A stretch of 10,621 bases of DNA, from NCBI GenBank assembly GCA_903888395.1, contig CAISTO010000062.1, positions 1 through 10,621 of the forward strand. Direction: 5' to 3'. Under the pieces are notes generated by a model that was not told the origin of the DNA, did no database searches, and saw only the letters and a program-made list of their open reading frames with translations. This document shows, one piece after another, positions 1 through 6,578 of the stretch; the first letter of the stretch is position 1, and each line of letters begins with the position of its first letter. The position numbers were made by a program, and so were the translations under genes. Source of the stretch: an uncultured Bacteroidota bacterium (GTDB taxonomy: Bacteria; Bacteroidota; Bacteroidia; UKL13-3).

Positions 1-1
1 T

Positions 2-769
2 CGTTTTTATAGAGAAATAGGCAAAGATGTTCGTCAATCATTTTCGTTACATACTGTTTTTACTGGAAATCCGGGAACGGGTAAAACCACCGTGGCGCGT
101 ATTTTAGCACAAATTTATAAAGCCTTAGGAATTTTAGAAAGGGGTAATTTGGTAGAATGCGATAGACAAGATTTAGTGGGCGGATTTGTGGGTCAAACTG
201 CATTAAAAACCAACACAGTTTTGAACAAAGCAATGGGTGGTGTTTTGTTTATTGACGAGGCTTATGCTTTGAGTGAAGGTGGTGAAAATGATTTTGGCAA
301 AGAAGCAGTGGAAACTATTTTGAAAAAAATGGAAGATGTCAGAGGTGATATGATTGTAATTGTAGCCGGCTACACTGATAACATGAAGCGTTTTTTAGAA
401 AGCAATCCTGGTTTAAACAGTAGGTTCGACAGGGAAATGCAGTTTGAAGACTATGATGCTTTGCAATTACATGAAATAGCTATAAAAATGCTGGCCAACA
501 ATGCTATTAAACCAACTGAGGAAGCATCAAATCACTTAAAAGCATACAGTGAATCGATGTATAAAACCAGAAATAAATTTTTTGGAAATGCACGAAGTAT
601 TAGAAAAGTGATAGAAGAAGCCATTAAAAATCAACACTTACGATTAGCAAAAATTCCTACAGCTGAACGATCTTCAGAAATGATTTTTGAATTGGTTTTG
701 GACGATGTTATAGAATTTAAAATTGATACCATTGTTCCTGAAGCAAGAAAATCGATAGGATTTAATTAA
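2..769 (+). CDS. CbbX/SpoVK-like AAA+ ATPase, 5' end cut off by window edge
   Basis: The reading frame is open from the left edge, so the start lies outside the window and 255 residues remain. A GTG at 92 falls inside the ATPase core and is not the start. Numbering from the first visible codon, Walker A is GNPGTGKT (22-29). A pore-loop-like GGFVGQT follows near 60-66. Walker B is LFIDEA with acidic pair D85/E86. A sensor-1 stretch (IVIVAGYTDNM) and an arginine-finger motif (LNSRFD) come next, followed by a helical lid domain with FGNARSIRK. This order and wording match the CbbX/SpoVK branch of AAA+ proteins. CbbX remodels Rubisco in autotrophs; relatives in other bacteria are mostly uncharacterised. 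A role as an ATP-driven remodelling hexamer is inferred from family, and no substrate can be named. The missing N-terminus could carry a partner-binding domain. Confidence 0.88.
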   Translation, partial: RFYREIGKDVRQSFSLHTVFTGNPGTGKTTVARILAQIYKALGILERGNLVECDRQDLVGGFVGQTALKTNTVLNKAMGGVLFIDEAYALSEGGENDFGKEAVETILKKMEDVRGDMIVIVAGYTDNMKRFLESNPGLNSRFDREMQFEDYDALQLHEIAIKMLANNAIKPTEEASNHLKAYSESMYKTRNKFFGNARSIRKVIEEAIKNQHLRLAKIPTAERSSEMIFELVLDDVIEFKIDTIVPEARKSIGFN

Positions 770-774
770 TACAA

Positions 775-807
775 ACCGATGCTTTCGCTTTGAGCGAAGG
801 CATCGGT
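775..807. repeat. 15-bp perfect hairpin after the AAA+ gene (terminator-like or dispersed palindrome)
   Basis: The arms 775-789 and 793-807 pair over 15 bp, with one G-T wobble and a TTG loop. The arms are clearly richer in G+C than the surrounding DNA. The hairpin begins 6 bp after the AAA+ stop codon, where a terminator would sit, but no T-run follows on the plus strand and no A-run precedes it. It may be a Rho-independent terminator of poor type, an mRNA 3' stabilising stem, or a copy of a dispersed palindromic repeat. Confidence 0.6.
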
Positions 808-873
808 AACGCTTCAAGGAATATGTATTACTGTGATTTCATTTTCCTAAAATTTTAAAACATAAAATAGGTA

Positions 874-901
874 ATTGTTTTAAAATAATCACTTACTTTT
901 G
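874..901 (+). promoter_or_regulatory. Putative Bacteroidota-type promoter for the PurF-like gene
   Basis: A perfect TANNTTTG -7 element (TACTTTTG) lies at 894-901. An ATTG at 874-877 is a candidate -33 element, with a 16-bp spacer that is somewhat short for this promoter class. Transcription would begin only a few bases before the ATG at 913, giving an almost leaderless mRNA. No Shine-Dalgarno sequence is visible. Confidence 0.45.
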
Positions 902-912
902 CCCATACTTTT

Positions 913-2808
913 ATGAGTGATTCAATCAAACACGAGTGCGGAATAGCCCTTATTCGCCTGCTTAAACCAATGAGTTTTTACCAAGAAAAATATGGTTCAG
1001 CTCTTTATGGCTTAAAGCGTCTTTATCTTTTAATGGAAAAACAACAAAACCGTGGCCAAGATGGTGCGGGTGTTGGAACCATAAAAATTAACGTAAAACC
1101 TGGCGAAAATTATATCAACCGCCAAAGAGCAAATGGCAGCAACGCCATTGCTGAAATATTTGAAAAAGTAAATAAAAAAATTACCAAAGCTGGCACCAAA
1201 GAACAGTTAAATGATACTGATTATTTGCGTTCACATGTTCCTTTTATGGGCGAGTTATTATTAGGTCATTTGCGTTATGGAACCCATGGCGGAAACAGCG
1301 TAGACCTATGCCATCCATTTATTCGTGAAAACAATTGGATGAGCCGAAATTTAATGCTTGCTGGCAACTTTAATTTAACCAATGTAGATGAACTTTTTGA
1401 TGTGTTAGTTGGCCTTGGTCAGCACCCAAGCGAAAGAGCAGATACCGTTACCATGTTGGAAAAATTTGGACATTTTATTGATGAAGAAAACCAAAGACTT
1501 TTTACCCGTTATAAAATAGAAGGACACAGCAATCAAAATATTTCTAATATGATAGCTGAAGAATTAAACGTAGAAAATATTTTAAAACGTGCGCTTCGCG
1601 ATGCAGATGGAGGTTATGTTATGGCTGGTTTAATTGGCCATGGCGATGCTTTTGTGGTGAGGGATCCAAACGGTATTCGTCCTTGTTTTTATTATTGTGA
1701 TGATGAAATAGCTGTGGTAACAAGTGAACGTCCTGCTATTCAAACTGGATTCAATATTCCAGTGAGAGATATCAAAGAATTAGGACGTGGAAATGCATTA
1801 ATTATTAAACGTAACGGAACCATTAGCGAAGTAAATATTATTCCTCCAGGCGAAAACAAAAGCTGTTCATTTGAACGCATTTATTTTAGCCGTGGAAACG
1901 ATAAAGACATTTACAAAGAACGCAAGCAATTGGGTTATTTATTGGCTAATAAAATTATGCAAGCAGTAAATAATGATTTTGAAAACACTGTTTTTAGTTT
2001 TATTCCAAATACTGCTGCTGTTTCGTTTTACGGAATGATAGATGGAATCAATGATTTATTAAATATTCATAAAATAGAACAAATAAAAAAAATTGGTTCT
2101 GAAATAAACGAAGCGCAACTTAAAACCATTTTAGCAGTTCACCCCCGCAGGGAAAGAGTAGCTGTAAAAGATGCAAAACTGCGTACTTTTATTACCAACG
2201 ATAATAACCGCGAAGACATGGTAGCTCACGTTTACGATGTTACTTATGGAATAGTAAAAAACCATGAAGACACGCTTGTAGTTATTGACGATTCAATTGT
2301 TCGTGGTACCACTTTAAAAACATCTATTCTTAGAATTTTAGATAGACTACATCCTAAAAAAATAATTATTGTTTCATCTGCTCCGCAAATTCGTTACCCT
2401 GATTGTTACGGAATAGATATGAGTAAGTTGAAAGATTTTGTTGCCTTTCAGGCAATGATAGCGCTGATTAAAGAACGTAAATTAGAAAACAAAATTGACG
2501 AAGTTTACAAAAAATGTAAAGCGCAAGAACATTTACCAAAAGAAGAAATGAAAAACTATTTGAAAGATTTATATTCATTGTTTACCGAAGAAGAAATTTC
2601 TGCTCAAATATCTATTATAGTTACTCCACCCGAAATTACAGCAAGTGTTCAAGTAATTTATCAAACCATAGAAAACTTACATGTTGCCTGTCCAAACCAT
2701 CATGGCGATTGGTATTTTAGCGGAAACTACCCAACTCCGGGAGGAAATAAAGTAGTGAATAAAGCATTTATGAATTATTACGAAGGCAGCGATGCCAGGG
2801 CTTATTAA
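913..2808 (+). CDS. purF: Amidophosphoribosyltransferase (PurF-type), long form
   Basis: Predicted to transfer ammonia from glutamine onto PRPP to give 5-phosphoribosylamine, the first step of purine synthesis, in the cytoplasm. The N-terminus shows an Ntn-hydrolase glutaminase: Cys9 after an eight-residue propeptide (HE|CGI), RGQDGAG (47-53), GHLRYGTHG (118-126) and GNFNLTN (151-157). RDPNGIRP ends the first half. The phosphoribosyltransferase half has the PRPP loop VVIDDSIVRGTT with Asp459/Asp460, then SSAPQIRYPDCYGIDMSK. The only early ATG gives the propeptide length expected for self-processing. At 631 residues it is over 100 longer than E. coli PurF (about 505). The extra length lies partly in the glutaminase domain and partly between the domains. 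A long-form paralogue beside a standard PurF is possible. Flanked by a near-leaderless promoter and a terminator, it looks monocistronic. Confidence 0.88.
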   Translation: MSDSIKHECGIALIRLLKPMSFYQEKYGSALYGLKRLYLLMEKQQNRGQDGAGVGTIKINVKPGENYINRQRANGSNAIAEIFEKVNKKITKAGTKEQLNDTDYLRSHVPFMGELLLGHLRYGTHGGNSVDLCHPFIRENNWMSRNLMLAGNFNLTNVDELFDVLVGLGQHPSERADTVTMLEKFGHFIDEENQRLFTRYKIEGHSNQNISNMIAEELNVENILKRALRDADGGYVMAGLIGHGDAFVVRDPNGIRPCFYYCDDEIAVVTSERPAIQTGFNIPVRDIKELGRGNALIIKRNGTISEVNIIPPGENKSCSFERIYFSRGNDKDIYKERKQLGYLLANKIMQAVNNDFENTVFSFIPNTAAVSFYGMIDGINDLLNIHKIEQIKKIGSEINEAQLKTILAVHPRRERVAVKDAKLRTFITNDNNREDMVAHVYDVTYGIVKNHEDTLVVIDDSIVRGTTLKTSILRILDRLHPKKIIIVSSAPQIRYPDCYGIDMSKLKDFVAFQAMIALIKERKLENKIDEVYKKCKAQEHLPKEEMKNYLKDLYSLFTEEEISAQISIIVTPPEITASVQVIYQTIENLHVACPNHHGDWYFSGNYPTPGGNKVVNKAFMNYYEGSDARAY

Positions 2809-2815
2809 TTTTCAT

Positions 2816-2843
2816 AAAAAAAGCTGCAATTGCAGCTTTTTTT
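2816..2843. terminator. Palindromic bidirectional terminator between convergent genes
   Basis: The stretch is perfectly self-complementary: seven A, then GCTGCAATTGCAGC, then seven T. It forms a GC-containing stem followed by a U-run whichever strand is transcribed. It sits 8 bp after the PurF-like stop and about 95 bp beyond the end of the leftward nucleotide-pyrophosphohydrolase gene, so it can end both transcripts. Confidence 0.85.
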
Positions 2844-2865
2844 ATGTTTAAATATATTTGTCCAA

Positions 2866-2885
2866 GGTTGGTGTCCCCGCCAATC
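2866..2885. repeat. Small GC-rich hairpin in convergent intergenic region
   Basis: Arms 2866-2873 and 2878-2885 can form an 8-bp stem, including two G-T wobbles, around a TCCC loop. It stands out as GC-rich in an AT-rich gap between the palindromic terminator and the end of the minus-strand operon. No T-run follows on either strand, so it is not a standard terminator. It may be a remnant of a dispersed repeat. Confidence 0.3.
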
Positions 2886-2936
2886 CTTCTGTAGTTAGCA
2901 ATTAGCGTTTGTATTTGAATTTCGTGCTTTAAAATA

Positions 2937-3245
2937 TTATTCTCTAATATGGTTTACCACTCCATCATCATTGGGCTTTCCCCATTTTCTGTTAAAGTTT
3001 ATTTCCATTTTCTCGTCTATTGCTTTGCAAATATCTTCATAGCTCATACCATCAGAGGCAGCGGCACCAAATAATAAAATAAAACAATCGGCAAATTCCA
3101 TTCTTTTGTTTTCACTATTGTTTTTCAAATCAGAAACTAGTTCATCCATTTCCTCCGATAAGTGAGCCATTTTAGATAAAGCAGTTGCTTTTTTAAATGT
3201 TTCATTTTGCCATTGAGTAATGCTTTCAAACTGTTCTTTTTTCAT
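2937..3245 (-). CDS. MazG-like nucleotide pyrophosphohydrolase (dATP/dGTP diphosphohydrolase family)
   Basis: A 102-residue protein resembling the dATP/dGTP diphosphohydrolase (DUF550-type) branch of all-alpha NTP pyrophosphatases. The metal-binding pattern of the MazG superfamily is visible: EEMDE (Glu31, Glu32, Glu35) and, one helix later, EFAD (Glu50, Asp53). The C-terminus EINFNRKWGKP..DGVVNHIRE (from Glu81) matches the conserved end of this family. It starts W12-Q-N-E-T-F, also typical. Likely role: hydrolysis of a (d)NTP to the monophosphate plus pyrophosphate, as nucleotide-pool clean-up. The true substrate cannot be read from sequence. It is the last gene of the leftward cluster, starting 9 bp after gldH ends, so it is probably translated from the same mRNA. 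Length is complete for a single-domain member. Confidence 0.8.
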   Translation of the reverse strand: MKKEQFESITQWQNETFKKATALSKMAHLSEEMDELVSDLKNNSENKRMEFADCFILLFGAAASDGMSYEDICKAIDEKMEINFNRKWGKPNDDGVVNHIRE

Positions 3246-3254
3246 ATTATTTTA

Positions 3255-3755
3255 TTACCAAGCTTTGGATTCTGAAGTCCAAAATTCAACGCGGACACCA
3301 GCACTTACTACATTTTCCAAAATATCATCGCGCATGTTTTGCTCTAAACTGAAAGTGTAAATTCCCGCTTGTTTAAATTTTATACGAGGCTTGTATTGTA
3401 ATTGGTAAGCATGAATATCGCCTAAACCTTTTCCTTGCCATTTTCCTCTGTCATCGGCTAATATAAACTCTACTCTTTCTTTTGTAACAGTTTTATCGGG
3501 TAAAGTTTCATGAACCCACATAAATAAATTACTGTATTTGTAGTCACCATTGATACGCAAATTGATAAATACATTGCAGTATTTATTGGTATCTTTTATG
3601 TTTATATCAAAGTTAATTGGCGCTTTAAAATCCCATTTATATTGCGCAATTTCTTTGTTTTCATCAAAAATTGGCGCATTGCCGCAGGCTCCAAAACAAA
3701 ATGAAACCAACACAAATACTAAAATTGAAAGAATATGTTTACTCCTTTTTATCAT
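3255..3755 (-). CDS. gldH: GldH-family gliding motility lipoprotein
   Basis: A 166-residue exported lipoprotein. A basic start (KRSKH) and hydrophobic stretch (residues 8-22) lead to a lipobox FGAC with lipidation Cys24. The mature part carries the GldH signature: FDENKEI..YKWDF (30-43), INLRINGDYKYSNLF (64-78), GKWQGKGLGDI (104-114) and YTFSLEQNMRDD (133-144). GldH is one of the Gld lipoproteins needed for gliding in Flavobacterium johnsoniae. Homologues also occur in Bacteroidota not known to glide, so motility is not proven here. It probably sits in the cell envelope. Its start codon overlaps the 3' end of ricT by 17 bp in another frame, which suggests translational coupling. The lipobox has Phe at -3, which is less usual than Leu. 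Confidence 0.88.
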   Translation of the reverse strand: MIKRSKHILSILVFVLVSFCFGACGNAPIFDENKEIAQYKWDFKAPINFDINIKDTNKYCNVFINLRINGDYKYSNLFMWVHETLPDKTVTKERVEFILADDRGKWQGKGLGDIHAYQLQYKPRIKFKQAGIYTFSLEQNMRDDILENVVSAGVRVEFWTSESKAW

Positions 3756-5157
3756 CTGGCTTTGGTAAATTAGGTTTATTTCTATTATTCCTGTTTTTAT
3801 TAAACTTAGGTTTATTATTTTGATTAGTGTTTACAATATTATTTTCCAAAGACTTGTTTTCATTAGCATTCACATTAGCCTGTGATGGCATTTGATTTGG
3901 ATTTGCTGGTCTTGCGTTTGGATTATTGTTTACAGGTTTTGCATTTGGATTCGTGTTTACAGGCCTTGTTACTTGTGCTTGTCTGTTCTGATTTGGATTA
4001 TTTCCTTGCACCGCATTTGTGTTTGGTTTATTGTTTTTATTGCGGTTATTTTTATTGTTATTATTTCGTTTTTTGTTATCGTCCAAACGAGTTAAACTAT
4101 CCATTCCCATGTCGTTTTTAAAGTCAAGTTCTATTACTTTCTTTAATTCAACTTTGGGTTTAATCACCAATTCTGGTTTTATGCCGTCTCTGTTTTGGCT
4201 AATATATTCTTTGGCTTTTTCTACACTTAACTCTAACCAATCGCCATTTGCTTCGCCCATAGGCGCAAAAAACAGCATGCGTTTTAAAATATCAATTTTT
4301 ACTTGCTTATAGCGCAAGTCGCCAGCAAATTCAATGATATTATTGTCTTTTTCAGGAAAATCTTTTAACGATTCTTGGTACACATCTAACTCAAAGTTTA
4401 AGCAGCATTTTAATTTACCACATTGGCCCGAAAGTTTTAACTGATTAATGGATAAATTTTGGTATCGAGCAGCATTGATATGAACCATTTTAAAATCGGT
4501 GAGCCAAGTACTGCAGCAAAGTTCTCGTCCGCAACTACCAATAGCACCAAGCCTTCCAGCTTCTTGGCGGTAGCCAATTTGTTTCATTTCTACACGAACT
4601 TTAAACTCATCGGCCAGCTTTTTTATCAATTCTCTAAAATCAACCCTGTCTTCGGCTGTGTAATAAAAAATAGCTTTTCGTTTATCGCCTTGGTATTCTA
4701 CATCGCTTAATTTCATGTTTAAACCTAACTCTAAAGCATGAGTTCTGGCCTTAAACATGGTGGGAATTTCTAATTCTTTATTTTCCTTGTGCTTTGCAAT
4801 ATCAGTGTCATTTGCCCTGCGAATAATTTTTCGAATATGTGTACTTTCAGGAGTTAAGCCTACTTTCTTTAATTGTAGTTTTACTAATTCTCCTTTTAAA
4901 TTTACTTTACCAAAATCATAACCATTTTCTAATTCTACAATTACAAAATCGCCATTGGTTATATCCAAATTATTATTCCTAAAGTACTCTTTTCTTGTAC
5001 CTTTAAAACTTACTTCTACTACATCAAAAGGTTTGGTGTGAGGTGGCATTACCAAATCACTTAACCAATCGTATGTATTTAATTTATTGCAACCACCTGT
5101 GCTACAACCTCCGCTAGAGCAGCCACCTGTGCTACATCCTCCGCTTGAACATCCCAT
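3739..5157 (-). CDS. ricT: RicT/YaaT-type PSP1-domain protein with Cys-repeat head and Asn-rich tail
   Basis: A 472-residue protein with three parts. (1) Residues 1-23 are five cysteines spaced every five residues within Gly/Ser/Thr. (2) Residues about 40-340 form the PSP1/RicT core, with twin motifs CGRELCC (Cys209, 214, 215) and CGKLKCC (Cys246, 251, 252). (3) Residues about 360-472 are a low-complexity Asn/Lys/Pro tail with roughly nine-residue repeats. In Bacillus subtilis, RicT (YaaT) works with RicA and RicF in a complex carrying Fe-S clusters that affects mRNA processing and development. The twin cysteine motifs could serve metal or cluster binding here, by inference. Neither RicA nor RicF is encoded in this window. 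The gene lies 110 bp after holB, possibly with its own promoter, and overlaps gldH. Function in Bacteroidota is not established. Confidence 0.85.
   Translation of the reverse strand: MGCSSGGCSTGGCSSGGCSTGGCNKLNTYDWLSDLVMPPHTKPFDVVEVSFKGTRKEYFRNNNLDITNGDFVIVELENGYDFGKVNLKGELVKLQLKKVGLTPESTHIRKIIRRANDTDIAKHKENKELEIPTMFKARTHALELGLNMKLSDVEYQGDKRKAIFYYTAEDRVDFRELIKKLADEFKVRVEMKQIGYRQEAGRLGAIGSCGRELCCSTWLTDFKMVHINAARYQNLSINQLKLSGQCGKLKCCLNFELDVYQESLKDFPEKDNNIIEFAGDLRYKQVKIDILKRMLFFAPMGEANGDWLELSVEKAKEYISQNRDGIKPELVIKPKVELKKVIELDFKNDMGMDSLTRLDDNKKRNNNNKNNRNKNNKPNTNAVQGNNPNQNRQAQVTRPVNTNPNAKPVNNNPNARPANPNQMPSQANVNANENKSLENNIVNTNQNNKPKFNKNRNNRNKPNLPKPDDKKE
3904..3968 (-). repeat. Degenerate 27-bp tandem repeat in ricT tail
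   Basis: The DNA encoding the Asn-rich tail repeats with a 27-bp period. Units begin at 3904, 3931 and, partially, 3958, and share the core TTTGGATT..TGTTTACAGG on the plus strand. They encode nine-residue units of the type TNPNAKPVN and NNPNARPAN. This looks like slippage-driven expansion of a disordered tail. Confidence 0.6.
5091..5150 (-). repeat. Two 30-bp direct repeats encoding the RicT Cys-Gly head
   Basis: Units 5091-5120 and 5121-5150 are near-identical, sharing for example CCACCTGTGCTACA. They encode two copies of the ten-residue unit GCSSGGCSTG directly after the start Met. The repeat sits at the extreme 5' end of ricT, so copy-number change would alter only the number of N-terminal cysteines. 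Confidence 0.75.
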
Positions 5158-5219
5158 TTATTATTTATATATTTTAAATAATTGAACTTTAAAAAAATTA
5201 GTTTTAGGGCATTATTTAA

Positions 5220-5250
5220 CAATAATAAAAACCCTGTGTTATATTACAAA
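5220..5250 (-). promoter_or_regulatory. Putative internal promoter upstream of ricT
   Basis: Read on the minus strand, a TTTG (5250-5247) is followed after exactly 19 bp by TATTATTG (5227-5220). This matches TANNTTTG with one mismatch and has a normal spacer for Bacteroidota promoters. It lies in the 110-bp gap between holB and ricT and would give a leader of roughly 55 bases for the ricT-gldH-pyrophosphohydrolase mRNA. Confidence 0.35.
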
Positions 5251-5267
5251 TATTGCTATTAAATACC

Positions 5268-6410
5268 TTATTTTTTAATAGTTGCTATTTGTAATTGTTT
5301 GCCAATATACATAGAAAGATTTAAATACATAATTTTTACACTTGCATTTCGCTCCACATGAAAAATTGCTTCGTCAATTGCGGTGGTTATCAATGCTAAA
5401 TTATTTGGTGTAAAAACTACGCTGAATTGATTTAAAAAAGCCAATTCTTCTGGTGAATTTTTCCTTAATGAAGGATGACCAAATTTGTAAATAAATGCAG
5501 ACCGAATCATTTGGCTGCTGTATGTTAAAAAACTTTTTACTTGCTCACGACCAACCGTTGAAAGCTTTTCAATTAAAGCTGTTAACTCATCTGCTTGTCC
5601 TGATTGAGTAGGTTTATTATAAGTAAATGACTTTCGCATCCATTCAATAAATAAGTTCAAATAATCGCCATGTTCAATGTTTATTAAACTCAATGCTAAA
5701 TTATAATTTCCACTTACCAACCTTGCTATTGCCTGCGCCTTATTACTTTCTATTTGATGGTTTTGAATTAAATCATTGACTATATCTTCATCTAAAACCT
5801 GTGGAACTTTTATTAATTGTGCCCTCGATAAAATGGTAGCAATTACTTTTTCACTGTCATTGGCCACTAAAATAATCAAGGTATTTTCAGGTGGTTCTTC
5901 CAAAAGTTTTAAAATAATATTGCCTTCAGTTTTCATGTATTCGGGCATCCAAATAATTAAGGTTTTAAACTTTGCCTCGTATGCTTTTAGACTTAGTTTT
6001 CTGATGATATCTCTGCACTCTTCGGCAGTTATATTTCCTTGTTTGTTTCCAGCATTATCTAACTGACAAATCCAATCAAAATCGTTCATGTAAGGATTTT
6101 CGAGTAGCACTTCTCTAAATTCCGACAATACATCAATGCACAATTTGGTTGGTGAAATAGTGGGAAATGTAAAATGTAAATCGGGGTGAATGTATTTTTG
6201 ATATTTTACACAACTAGAACAAGTTCCACAACTATCCGTTTCTTGTTGATTTAAACAATTTACATATTGTGCATACGCAATGGCCAAAGCTAAATTTCCA
6301 CTTCCCTCTGCTCCTAAAAACAGTTGAGCGTGGCTTATTCGCCCATCTCTGGTGGTTTGTATTAGTTTGTTTATTAAGGTTTTTTGACCAACAATATTCT
6401 TAAATTGCAT
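5268..6410 (-). CDS. holB: DNA polymerase III delta' subunit (clamp loader)
   Basis: A 380-residue clamp-loader subunit of the AAA+ class. It opens with FKNIVGQ (3-9) and SHAQLFLGAEGSGN (26-39), the typical delta'/DnaX start. The P-loop Lys is replaced by Asn39, as expected for delta', which does not hydrolyse ATP. A zinc-binding cysteine set follows at Cys52, 61, 64 and 67. The later motifs KLLEEPPENT and ILSRAQ mark the Walker-B/sensor region and the arginine-finger site. The usual SRC triad reads SRA here. The protein helps load the beta clamp at the replication fork together with delta and DnaX. It is first in the leftward cluster and is divergent from the threonine aldolase gene. No convincing promoter was found upstream in 6411-6578. 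Confidence 0.9.
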   Translation of the reverse strand: MQFKNIVGQKTLINKLIQTTRDGRISHAQLFLGAEGSGNLALAIAYAQYVNCLNQQETDSCGTCSSCVKYQKYIHPDLHFTFPTISPTKLCIDVLSEFREVLLENPYMNDFDWICQLDNAGNKQGNITAEECRDIIRKLSLKAYEAKFKTLIIWMPEYMKTEGNIILKLLEEPPENTLIILVANDSEKVIATILSRAQLIKVPQVLDEDIVNDLIQNHQIESNKAQAIARLVSGNYNLALSLINIEHGDYLNLFIEWMRKSFTYNKPTQSGQADELTALIEKLSTVGREQVKSFLTYSSQMIRSAFIYKFGHPSLRKNSPEELAFLNQFSVVFTPNNLALITTAIDEAIFHVERNASVKIMYLNLSMYIGKQLQIATIKK

Positions 6411-6578
6411 ATTGGCAAATAACTAAAAAATAATGAGCAAAGCAAAAGAGAATTTTAAAAGAAAATAATTTTTTAAAACAGGTTTTCACACTCAAAATTT
6501 ATGCGAATAATTAGGAATATAATTTTACCAAATTCATAAAAAATAATTTAATTGCTATGCAATAAATAAGTAATTATT

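Noticed and set aside
92..769. GTG at 92 as the start of the AAA+ gene
   Set aside because: The frame continues upstream to the window edge and includes the Walker A motif before 92, so the true start is outside the window.
3904..3984. CRISPR-like array from the regular 27-bp repeats
   Set aside because: The units are adjacent without spacers, degenerate, and lie in frame within the ricT coding sequence.
3882..4710. Several plus-strand open frames opposite ricT, some hydrophobic
   Set aside because: They are antisense shadows of the well-supported ricT gene; the apparent hydrophobicity comes from the complement of Asn/Lys codons.
6411..6578. Divergent promoter pair between holB and the threonine aldolase gene
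   Set aside because: Only weak, mismatched -7-like strings (for example TAATTTTA at 6520-6527) without a matching -33 element were found, so no promoter was called.
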